Shown here: positions 17,254-24,432 of the stretch, piece after piece
Numbering within the stretch: the first letter of the stretch is position 1
Layout: every line of letters starts with the position of its first letter
Source: Ruminococcus sp.
Lineage (GTDB): Bacteria > Bacillota > Clostridia > Oscillospirales > Ruminococcaceae
Assembly (NCBI GenBank): GCA_017542125.1
Contig: JAFXXU010000058.1
Coordinates: 62,001 to 126,000, forward strand
Length of the DNA stretch: 64,000 nucleotides
Direction: 5' to 3'
Translations under genes and position numbers: made by a program
The notes under the pieces: model-generated
What the model was told of the DNA's origin: nothing
The model's database searches: none
Seen by the model: only the letters and a program-made list of their open reading frames with translations

Positions 17254-18177
17254 ATGGGTAAGGTATCCGTTGCAGAGATCAAGGATCTTATGAAGGCTAC
17301 AGGCGTTGGCATGATGGATTGCAAGAAGGCTCTTGAAGAGGCTGAGGGCGATACTGAAAAGGCAGTAGTTATCCTCAGAGAAAAGGGTCTTGCTACTCAG
17401 GCTAAGAAGAGCGGCAGAGTTGCTGCCGAGGGCATCGTTACCTCTGTTGTAGAGGGCAATGTAGGTGCTGTTGTTGAAGTTAATATCGAGACTGACTTTG
17501 CTGCTAACAACGATGAGTTCAAGGCTTTCGTTGCTGCTGTTGCAAAGACCGTTATCGAGAAGGATCCCGCAGACCTGGACGCTCTGAAGGCTATGACCAT
17601 CAGCGGCGGCGACAAGTCCGTTGAGGAGACTCTCCAGGATCTGTTCATCAAGATCAGAGAGAATATGGTTATCCGTCGTTTCAAGAGATTTGAGGGCGTT
17701 CTCGTTCCTTATGTTCACGGCGGCGGAAGCATCGGCGTTATGGTAAAGCTCGACACCGATCTGCCTGCTGACAAGGCTTTCGAGGTCGGCAAGAACTGCG
17801 CTCTCCAGGTTGCAGCTATGAACCCCGGCTACCTCAACAGAGAAGAGGTCCCCGCTTCTGTTCTTGACGAGGAGAAGAAGATCCTGCTTGCTCAGATGGC
17901 TGAGGATCCCAAGATGGCAAGCAAGCCCGAGCAGGTAAGAGTCAAGATCGTTGAGGGCAAGGTCGGAAAGTTCTATTCCGAGAACTGCCTGCTTGATCAG
18001 ACCTTCGTTAAGGCTGACGTTTTCGAGGGTACTGTAGGCAAGTATGTTGAGGACGCTGCCAAGAAGCTCGGCGGTTCCATCAAGGTCGTTGAGTTCGCAC
18101 GCTTTGAGCGCGGTGAGGGCGTTGAGAAGAAGCAGGAGAACTTCGCTGACGAAGTTGCTTCCATGATGAAGAAATAA
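17254..18177 (+). CDS. tsf: Translation elongation factor Ts
   Basis: 307 residues, full length. The N-terminal UBA-like part (1-50, 'IKDLMKATGVGMMDCKKALEEA') and the core 'VVEVNIETDFAANNDEF' with the Asp-Phe pair that contacts EF-Tu are present. Known: EF-Ts exchanges GDP for GTP on EF-Tu. AGGAGG stands before the ATG. Codon use is strongly biased, as for a highly expressed gene. Confidence 0.97.
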   Translation: MGKVSVAEIKDLMKATGVGMMDCKKALEEAEGDTEKAVVILREKGLATQAKKSGRVAAEGIVTSVVEGNVGAVVEVNIETDFAANNDEFKAFVAAVAKTVIEKDPADLDALKAMTISGGDKSVEETLQDLFIKIRENMVIRRFKRFEGVLVPYVHGGGSIGVMVKLDTDLPADKAFEVGKNCALQVAAMNPGYLNREEVPASVLDEEKKILLAQMAEDPKMASKPEQVRVKIVEGKVGKFYSENCLLDQTFVKADVFEGTVGKYVEDAAKKLGGSIKVVEFARFERGEGVEKKQENFADEVASMMKK

Positions 18178-18213
18178 GCTTGCAAGCATTTATATGCTTC
18201 TATAGAATTATGC

Positions 18214-18248
18214 GAAAAAGGCAGTCCCGCTTGGGGCTGCCCTTTTTG
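18214..18248 (+). terminator. Intrinsic terminator after tsf
   Basis: GGCAGTCCC (18220-18228) pairs with GGGGCTGCC (18233-18241), preceded by A5 and followed by T5. Confidence 0.88.
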
Positions 18249-18283
18249 TTGTGCCGTCATATCCTGTCCCGGAGGTTCATATA

Positions 18284-18312
18284 ATAAAAAAGGCGCAGAC
18301 CTGCTGCGCCTT
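18284..18312 (-). terminator. Intrinsic terminator of the AbrB-type gene
   Basis: On the minus strand AGGCGCAG pairs with CTGCGCCT (18291-18311), followed by TTTTTT (18285-18290). Confidence 0.85.
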
Positions 18313-18327
18313 CGGTTATGTACCAGA

Positions 18328-18567
18328 TCATCTCTTGAGCTCTGCAAGGCAGTCAGCACAGATGCTCTTGCCCTTGTATTCGGTTATAGGCTCGGGGCTG
18401 TTGCAGAATACACAGGTGCGCTGAAATTTTTTAAGAATGATCATATCGTTGTCGGTATAGATCTCGATAGCGTCCTTGACATTAAGATCGAAAGTTCTTC
18501 TTAACTCAATGGGAAGAACTATTCTTCCGAGCTCGTCAACTTTTCTGACAATTCCTGTGGATTTCAT
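18328..18567 (-). CDS. AbrB/SpoVT-type transition regulator with C-terminal zinc motif
   Basis: 79 residues. The first 45 are the swapped-hairpin AbrB DNA-binding domain ('GIVRKVDELGRIVLPIELRRTF'). The end holds CVFC and CADC, a likely zinc site, followed by LAELKR. Known: AbrB and SpoVT control transition-state and late spore genes. In Bacillus spoVT lies next to spoVB-mazG-yabO; here the same neighbours are found 1.5 kb away, so a SpoVT-like role is possible. The promoter is framed by a perfect inverted repeat, which suggests autoregulation. Confidence 0.88.
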   Translation of the reverse strand: MKSTGIVRKVDELGRIVLPIELRRTFDLNVKDAIEIYTDNDMIILKKFQRTCVFCNSPEPITEYKGKSICADCLAELKR

Positions 18568-18610
18568 TAGTATTCCTCTTTTCGTAAAGAAATTTGAAGC
18601 GCAGGATGCG

Positions 18611-18664
18611 CCTAAACTATACTAATATTATACATTTCTCTATGACTTTTGTCAATAGTTTAGG
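18611..18664 (-). promoter_or_regulatory. abrB-type promoter framed by a perfect inverted repeat
   Basis: On the minus strand TTGACA (18655-18650), 17-nt spacer, TATAAT (18632-18627). CCTAAACTAT (18611-18620) and ATAGTTTAGG (18655-18664) are exact inverted copies 34 nt apart, one overlapping the -35, the other downstream of the -10. Likely an operator pair (inference). Confidence 0.75.
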
Positions 18665-18741
18665 AAAACATTTGGCAATGAATGGACAGAATTTACCGAT
18701 TATTAACAAAATAGTTGACAATAATATGTAAGGAGCGACAA

Positions 18742-19332
18742 GTGGGCATTATAATAACCGTAATATGCGTCATATCACTGTTATACTCGGCTGCTGCGGG
18801 TTCTGCAGACGAACTTTCGTCAGCGGTCGCCGAGTCGGCACTTGATGCGGCTGAGCTCTCTGTCACGTTGGCAGCATCAATGGCTTTCTGGAGCGGCATG
18901 ATGAAAGTAGCAGAAAAGAGCGGAGCTGTTGACAAAGTGTGCCGAACTGTCAGACCTGTGCTACGGTTCCTGATGCCGGAACTTGGGAATGACAGCAAGG
19001 CCCTCAAAGCTGCATCCCTTAATCTTACGACTAATCTGCTGGGGATAGGCAACGCTGCAACACCTCTCGGACTCAGAGCTATGCGGGAGCTGGAGCGTGA
19101 GGGTGCTCGCAGGAGAACTGTAAGCCTGTTCGTGCTGCTTAATACTTCCTCGGTGCAGCTGCTGCCGATGACGGTCATCTCGTTAAGAGCCCGGGCGGGG
19201 AGCGTATCTCCTGCTGATTGTATGCTGCCTGTGCTTGTCAATTCCTTTGCAGCTCTCAGCTGTGGGATGATAATGCTGTTTGTATTCTACGGAGGAAAAC
19301 AATGGAGCTCTTCACACTTGCAGCCCCCCTAG
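18742..19332 (+). CDS. spmA: Spore maturation protein A (nucleoside-recognition family)
   Basis: 196 residues with about four membrane segments. 'NLLGIGNAATPLGLRAMRELE' is the signature of SpmA. Known: SpmA and SpmB are needed for spore core dehydration and heat resistance; the transported substrate is unknown. Start is GTG 18742, 6 nt after AAGGAG (18730-18735); an in-frame TTG at 18715 precedes the ribosome site. The end overlaps spmB by 31 nt. Confidence 0.88.
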   Translation: MGIIITVICVISLLYSAAAGSADELSSAVAESALDAAELSVTLAASMAFWSGMMKVAEKSGAVDKVCRTVRPVLRFLMPELGNDSKALKAASLNLTTNLLGIGNAATPLGLRAMRELEREGARRRTVSLFVLLNTSSVQLLPMTVISLRARAGSVSPADCMLPVLVNSFAALSCGMIMLFVFYGGKQWSSSHLQPP

Positions 19333-19817
19333 CGATCACATTGATCCTTGTTTCCGCGGCTGTGAAACGGGTAGATATCCTATCTGCCTTTGCCGAGGGC
19401 GCAAAGGAGGGCTTGATCTCTGCCTGGGAGCTGCTCCCGATGTTACTGCTTGTGGTGACGGCTGTTTCAATGTTATACCGTTCGGGAGCGCTGCAAGCCT
19501 TTGCGGAGCTGCTCTCTCCGTTGATGAGCAGGCTGGGATATCCCTCGGAGATCATCCCTTTGGCTATGATAAGACCCGTCTCCGGCAGCGGAGCCCTTGC
19601 GGTATTTGAGAATATCATAGGTTCAGAGGACGCGGACAGCTTTGCGGGCAGAGCAGCTGCAGTCCTGATGGGCTCGACTGAGACGACTTTCTACACCATT
19701 GCCGTTTACTATGCCGCTGTCAAACTAAAGGCTGATGCAGGCGTATTCATCAGCTCTCTAACCGCCGATGCTGCCGGGTTTATATTCTCGGCTGTGATCG
19801 TTAGATTGTTCTATTGA
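19302..19817 (+). CDS. spmB: Spore maturation protein B
   Basis: 171 residues, membrane protein. 'MIRPVSGSGALAVFENII' and 'GSTETTFYTIAVYYAAV' are conserved SpmB blocks. Start ATG 19302 has GGAGG (19291-19295) at the right distance, inside the end of spmA, so the two are coupled. Codons upstream in this frame lie within spmA. Confidence 0.9.
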   Translation: MELFTLAAPLAITLILVSAAVKRVDILSAFAEGAKEGLISAWELLPMLLLVVTAVSMLYRSGALQAFAELLSPLMSRLGYPSEIIPLAMIRPVSGSGALAVFENIIGSEDADSFAGRAAAVLMGSTETTFYTIAVYYAAVKLKADAGVFISSLTADAAGFIFSAVIVRLFY

Positions 19818-19857
19818 AAACAGCCGTACTCCAAAAGCTGGAGCAGCGGCTGTTTTC
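19816..19857. terminator. Bidirectional terminator between spmB and rqcP
   Basis: GAAAACAGCCG (19816-19826) pairs with CGGCTGTTTTC (19847-19857). A-rich and T-rich ends let it work on both strands; it overlaps both stop codons. Confidence 0.8.
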
Positions 19858-20095
19858 ATATTACTTCATAATTCTCGGAAGCGTTTTCCTTGGTCGCATA
19901 CTCGCTTACGCTGAGCACGCGGACTTTCAGAGGTTTCATTCCCATATTGATAAGTATCTCGTCACCGACCTTGACATCGTAGGATGCTCTGGCTATCTTG
20001 TCGTTTACAAGTATCTTTCCTGCATCGCAGGCTTCGTTAGCGATAGTCCTGCGCTTGATGAGCCGTGTGACTTTAAGATATTTGTCAAGTCTCAT
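19856..20095 (-). CDS. rqcP: RqcP/YabO-type S4-domain RNA-binding protein
   Basis: 79 residues, an S4 domain ('MRLDKYLKVTRLIKRRTIANEAC') and little else. Known: RqcP (YabO) works with RqcH in ribosome quality control, helping to add Ala tails to stalled chains on 50S subunits. In Bacillus it lies next to mazG, as here, with hup between them. AGGAGG stands 5 nt before the ATG. Confidence 0.88.
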   Translation of the reverse strand: MRLDKYLKVTRLIKRRTIANEACDAGKILVNDKIARASYDVKVGDEILINMGMKPLKVRVLSVSEYATKENASENYEVI

Positions 20096-20110
20096 ACTTT
20101 CCTCCTATCC

Positions 20111-20141
20111 AAAAACAGCCCGACCGTTTCAAGGGTCGGGC
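20111..20141 (-). terminator. Terminator between hup and rqcP
   Basis: GCCCGACC pairs with GGTCGGGC (20118-20141), followed on the minus strand by TGTTTTT. Some transcripts of hup should end here. Confidence 0.8.
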
Positions 20142-20155
20142 GTGTCTTCATCAGC

Positions 20156-20431
20156 TTACTTGTTTACGGAATCCTTAAGAGCCTTGCCTGCCTTGAAAGC
20201 GGGAACCTTCTTAGCGTCAACGTGGATAGGCTTCTTGGTCAGGGGGTTGATAGCGTCCTTAGCCGCTCTCTCTCTGACCTCAAAGGTGCCGAAACCAACG
20301 AGAGAAACCTTGTCGCCGCCAGCGAGAGCGTCGGAAATAACGCCTACTACTGTGGAAAGAGCCTTCTCTGCGTCCTTCTTGCTGTAACCGCCCTTGTCAG
20401 CGATAGCATTGATGAGTTCTGCCTTTGTCAT
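20156..20431 (-). CDS. hup: HU family DNA-binding protein
   Basis: 91 residues, the normal HU length. 'MTKAELINAIADKGGYSKKDAEKAL' and 'LVGFGTFEVRERAAKDAINPLTKKPI' are diagnostic; the intercalating Pro-containing arm is present. Known: HU bends and compacts DNA in the nucleoid. AGGAGG precedes the ATG. It sits inside the spoVB-mazG-rqcP set. Confidence 0.95.
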   Translation of the reverse strand: MTKAELINAIADKGGYSKKDAEKALSTVVGVISDALAGGDKVSLVGFGTFEVRERAAKDAINPLTKKPIHVDAKKVPAFKAGKALKDSVNK

Positions 20432-20480
20432 TAGTTTTACCTCCTATATTATATTTTATCCTTACTTAACGAACAATTGC

Positions 20481-21248
20481 TCATTCATTAGTTGGCGTGG
20501 AATAGATGAACCGCGTCCCCTCAGAAATAGGTTTTCCCGACTCTTCGAGCTTCTGGAACCTTTCGGTATAGCGGTCGCATTCAAAACCGAGGGCTTCCTC
20601 GGCATCAGCTCCTTTGAGCCTTGCAAGCTCGCAGCAGAGCAGCAGCATATTGCCGATATCCTCATCCGAGGATGTATCTGACGCCTCGATAGTATTCAGC
20701 TTCTCCCTGATAAGTGAAGTGACCTCACCTACATCGGAAAAATCCGCTCCTGCGCGGCTGGCACGCTTTGTAAGCTTCTGAGCACGCATCAGCGAAGGGA
20801 AAACCTTCGGCACGCTTTTCAGAGTATCGGAATAAGTCTCCTGACCCTTTTCCTCCTTCTTGATAGCGTCCCAATTGGTGAGGACCTTATCGACGGTATC
20901 GGCATTGACATCTCCGAATACGTGGGGGTGTCTGATGATCAGTTTCTTGCAGACCTCATCGGCTACGGCATCGAGGTCAAAGGTCTGCTTTTCCTCCTCG
21001 ATACGGCAGTGGAACACCACCTGCAAAAGCACATCGCCAAGTTCCTCGCGGAGCATATCCGCATTATCCGCGTCGATAGCTTCCAGCACCTCATAAGTCT
21101 CTTCAAGGAAGTCCTTCCTGATGCTTTCGTGGGTCTGTACCTTATCCCAGGGGCAGCCGTTCTCACTGCGGAGGACTCTGACAATGTCCGCAAGATCGTA
21201 GACGTTATAGCTTTTCTTTTCGAGAATGCTTTTGATAAGCTCCTGCAA
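20481..21248 (-). CDS. mazG: MazG nucleoside triphosphate pyrophosphohydrolase
   Basis: About 255 residues. 'ENGCPWDKVQTHESIRKDFLEETYEVLEAI' and 'REELGDVLLQVVFH' form the metal-binding ExxE..ExxD site of the first MazG domain. A second, shorter MazG half follows. Known: it splits NTPs to NMP and pyrophosphate, removing damaged or surplus nucleotides. Bacillus YabN carries an extra N-terminal methylase domain; it is absent here. Start is unclear: TTG 21248 has AAGGGA 8 nt upstream and is preferred; the frame is open to a TTG at 21293 without a ribosome site. Confidence 0.88.
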   Translation of the reverse strand: MQELIKSILEKKSYNVYDLADIVRVLRSENGCPWDKVQTHESIRKDFLEETYEVLEAIDADNADMLREELGDVLLQVVFHCRIEEEKQTFDLDAVADEVCKKLIIRHPHVFGDVNADTVDKVLTNWDAIKKEEKGQETYSDTLKSVPKVFPSLMRAQKLTKRASRAGADFSDVGEVTSLIREKLNTIEASDTSSDEDIGNMLLLCCELARLKGADAEEALGFECDRYTERFQKLEESGKPISEGTRFIYSTPTNE

Positions 21249-21341
21249 ACGATCATTTCCCTTCGGTTTCTGCGGGGAATAAACCCGCTTCAAGATGTCT
21301 TTATATATAATAACTCATATTCCCGAAAATTTCAATAGGTT

Positions 21342-23030
21342 TTACGAATTTTTTTTGTAAAAATATCCTGAAATTCTCTCTTGCGGGAGAACTCCTATGA
21401 GCCAGAGCGCAGAAACGTATACAAAAGCCCCGAAAACCGCGGAAATACTGAACAAAAGTCTGCTTTCCGAGGAAACATCTATCACTTTTTGTGATACATC
21501 GACGGTAAGTCTTGCTGCAGCTGTTCCGAGCAAAGCCGCGAATGCAGGTCTGAGTATTGCAGCTGAAAGATGGCTGCGTGTCTCTGTTTTTCTGAACAGC
21601 AGCAAAAGCGCGGAAACAGCTATAAAACCTTGTGCCGCAGCCGTTGAGATCGCCGCACCGCGTATCCCAAGGGCTGGCTGTGGTATCAGCAAAAGATTGC
21701 CTGCAAGCTTGATGATCCCTCCGGCTGTCATCAGCAGGATTGGCGCAAGACGAGAGCCCAGAGCCTGCAAAGCCGTCAGGCTGGGAAGTGCAAAGGAGGT
21801 AAAAATACAGGCTATGCCCAGTATCGCCAGAGCCGGTGATGCAGAAGCGATCTCCTCTGTTCTGCCTTTGAACAGAAAGCTCAGTACCTGCTCCGGCATT
21901 ACCGTTAGTATAAGTCCGGAAGGGATAGCTATAAGAGCGGTGAGTTTTATCATTCTCACCGTCTGTACCGACAGCGCCTTGCTGTCCTCCCTTGACCAGG
22001 CCTCGGCCAGAGAGGGCAGGGCGCTTTTTCCGAACATAGCCGTAAATGTGGGAACGAGGCCTGTCACCATAAGAGCAAGACCGGTATAAGAGCCGTAGAT
22101 AAAGTCCGGCAGAGCCGATGTCTGTATGTTCAAGCCTGTTTTCATACCCGCTGAAAGGGCGCTGTCCAAGCCTCTGCTTATGGTCAGCAGGTCGATAGTT
22201 CCCGTGAGGGTGGTGATCACAGCTGCTCCCGCTATGGGCAGCGAGAAGGATAACAGCCTGCGAGAGATATGCCCACAGCTGTCGGTAAGGGTATCTGAGG
22301 ACAGCTGTGCAGGTGTAATGCCGTCGCCGCCGAGCTTGCGTTTCAGAATGATGTAAATGCAGGCAAAGCCTGTTGCGAGAGAACAGGCAAGCACAGCAGC
22401 TGTTACCGCAAAGGGCAGGGCAAATGCCCTTGCTTCCTCTGCAGTGCGGAAGAACTGTCCGAAGCAGCCGTGAGTCTCGGAAAACTCTGTCTCTGCGTAA
22501 TTCAGTACAGCGTAGGCACCGGTCAAACCAAGTACCGCTTTTATCACCGTTTCTGCTATCTCGGAGAATGCAGTGGGGAGCATATTCCGCAGACCCTCGA
22601 AGTAACCTCTCTCCACTGAGAGCACAGCTGCAAAAAGGATCGAGGGGGCAAGTGCCGCCAGAGCCAGGGCTGCGTGTTTGTCGTGGAGGAACCTTATTGC
22701 CAGCGGCTCCGACAGGGCAATAAACAGCAGGGCTGCCAGCAGCCCTATGGCTGAATACAAAAGCATGGCGCATTGTCTTGTTTTCCGGAGGTTGGTATAG
22801 CGCTCAAAGGCCATGTTTTCGGCTGTCAGCCTGGCTGTTGAGGCGCTGATCCCCGATACAGCAGCAGCCAGCAGCGGGGTGAACACAGCAAACGCTCCCG
22901 AATAGTAGGCCATGCCGCTGCCCCCCAGCAGATGTGTCAGCGGTATCTTGTAAGCAAGCCCGATAGCCTTGGTGATGAATACCATCCCCAGCAGTATTGC
23001 CGATCCCTTGAGAAAACCTTGTCTTTTCAT
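21342..23030 (-). CDS. spoVB: SpoVB-type polysaccharide flippase (MATE/MOP superfamily)
   Basis: 562 residues with about 14 membrane segments. The opening 'GSAILLGMVFITKAIGLAYKIPL' and 'VERGYFEGLRNMLPTAFSEIAE' match stage V sporulation protein B and the PST/lipid II flippase relatives. Known: SpoVB is needed for spore cortex peptidoglycan. AAGGAG stands about 10 nt before ATG 23030. mazG, hup and rqcP follow on the same strand in the order known from Bacillus yabM-yabN-yabO. A Leu/Ala-rich antisense frame covers much of the gene and is not a gene. Confidence 0.88.
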   Translation of the reverse strand: MKRQGFLKGSAILLGMVFITKAIGLAYKIPLTHLLGGSGMAYYSGAFAVFTPLLAAAVSGISASTARLTAENMAFERYTNLRKTRQCAMLLYSAIGLLAALLFIALSEPLAIRFLHDKHAALALAALAPSILFAAVLSVERGYFEGLRNMLPTAFSEIAETVIKAVLGLTGAYAVLNYAETEFSETHGCFGQFFRTAEEARAFALPFAVTAAVLACSLATGFACIYIILKRKLGGDGITPAQLSSDTLTDSCGHISRRLLSFSLPIAGAAVITTLTGTIDLLTISRGLDSALSAGMKTGLNIQTSALPDFIYGSYTGLALMVTGLVPTFTAMFGKSALPSLAEAWSREDSKALSVQTVRMIKLTALIAIPSGLILTVMPEQVLSFLFKGRTEEIASASPALAILGIACIFTSFALPSLTALQALGSRLAPILLMTAGGIIKLAGNLLLIPQPALGIRGAAISTAAAQGFIAVSALLLLFRKTETRSHLSAAILRPAFAALLGTAAARLTVDVSQKVIDVSSESRLLFSISAVFGAFVYVSALWLIGVLPQERISGYFYKKNS

Positions 23031-23194
23031 TGCGGACAGCTCCTTCCCGTTATAAAAGGATATGCGTCCGGGCGGCGGGTGATGATACTAAACCTCTGAA
23101 TTTTTTCAAAAAATCACCGTTTGGGGCTTTATTTTTTTGTTCGGATGTGGTATAATAAATTGTTAGATAATTTTCTTGAAAGGAAGTATATACA

Positions 23195-24397
23195 ATGGAA
23201 TTCAAGTTTTCGGAAAAGGTCGCTTATCTACAGGCTTCGCAGATCAGAGAGATACTTAAATACTCCGCCGATCCGCAGGTGATCTCCCTTGCTGCCGGCT
23301 CTCCCGCTCCCGAGGCTCTGCCTGCCAAGGAGCTTGAGGAGCTCTCAAAGGAGATACTTGCCGAGGAGCCGGGCATCGCTTTCCAGTACGGTGTTACCGA
23401 GGGCTATACCCCTCTTCGTGACGAGGTCAAGAAGATACTTAAAAAGCGCGGCATATTCAACCCCGAGTATGACGATGTGGTTATCACCAGCGGTGCTCAG
23501 CAGGCAAACGAGCTCTCTGCTAAGGTGCTCTGCAATGAGGGGGATACTCTTCTTGTAGAGAGACCTTGCTTTATAGGCTCCCTCAACGCTTTCAAATCCT
23601 ATCACGTTGATCTCCAGGGCATTACTCTGGAGGAGGACGGCATCAACATCACCGAGCTGGAGGAGAAGCTCAGGGGCGGCAATGTGAAGCTTGTTTATCT
23701 TATCCCCAATTTCCAGAACCCCACGGGCAATACAATGTCCTTTGAAAAGAGAAAGGCTGCCTTTGACCTTTGCGGAAAATACGGTGCTGTTATCCTGGAG
23801 GATAATCCTTACGGAGATCTCCGCTTCGCCGGCGAGGATATCCGCTGCATCAAGGAGCTCGATACCGAGGGCAGAGTGATCTATTCCGGTACCTTCTCGA
23901 AGATCCTTTCGCCCGGGATCAGAGTAGGCTATGTCTGCGCTCATAAGGATATCATCCAGAAGATCGTTGTCTGCAAGCAGGTAGCTGACGTTCACACAAC
24001 TATGTGGTCGCAGATGCTCTGCTATCGCTTCCTTAAGAAGTATGACCTCGACGAGCATCTCAGAAAGATGCGCAAGGTCTATGAGCACAAGACCACCCTT
24101 ATGCTGGATGAGATCAAAAAGAATTTCTCCTCGAAGATAGCTTACACAAAGCCCCAGGGCGGTCTGTTCATTTGGTGTACTCTCCCCGATGGTGTCACCA
24201 CTCAGCAGATGATAGATTTCTGCACCACTGCCGTAAGAGACTACAAGGTAGCCATTGTTCCCGGCTCTGCGTTTTCTATCAAGGATAGCGATGAATGCCG
24301 CTCCTTCCGTCTGAACTTCTCCACTCCCACCGATGAGAATATGGTCAAGGGTCTGGAGATCCTCGGCAAGCTCTCAAAGGAGATGTTCGGGGAGTGA
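23195..24397 (+). CDS. PLP-dependent class I/II aminotransferase (LysN/2-aminoadipate type)
   Basis: 400 residues. 'SGTFSKILSPGIRVGY' holds the PLP lysine (K236) and 'YLIPNFQNPTGNTMS' the substrate pocket Asn/Pro. These fit the Ic subgroup with 2-aminoadipate or aromatic aminotransferases and MocR C-terminal domains; no GntR domain is attached. Exact substrate cannot be told. AAGGAAG precedes the ATG; TGGTATAAT at 23148-23156 is an extended -10 promoter. Confidence 0.85.
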   Translation: MEFKFSEKVAYLQASQIREILKYSADPQVISLAAGSPAPEALPAKELEELSKEILAEEPGIAFQYGVTEGYTPLRDEVKKILKKRGIFNPEYDDVVITSGAQQANELSAKVLCNEGDTLLVERPCFIGSLNAFKSYHVDLQGITLEEDGINITELEEKLRGGNVKLVYLIPNFQNPTGNTMSFEKRKAAFDLCGKYGAVILEDNPYGDLRFAGEDIRCIKELDTEGRVIYSGTFSKILSPGIRVGYVCAHKDIIQKIVVCKQVADVHTTMWSQMLCYRFLKKYDLDEHLRKMRKVYEHKTTLMLDEIKKNFSSKIAYTKPQGGLFIWCTLPDGVTTQQMIDFCTTAVRDYKVAIVPGSAFSIKDSDECRSFRLNFSTPTDENMVKGLEILGKLSKEMFGE

Positions 24398-24432
24398 TCC
24401 CTTACTTATAAATCTAATGAAAGGATCTGCCT

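Noticed and set aside
16438..18189. 583-codon open frame on the minus strand opposite rpsB and tsf
   Set aside because: It is the antisense of two highly expressed genes with strong codon bias; the translation is low-complexity Leu/Ser and has no ribosome site or domain.
21301..22773. 490-codon open frame on the minus strand within spoVB
   Set aside because: Out-of-frame shadow of the SpoVB gene, rich in Cys, His and Arg with no membrane pattern or known motif.
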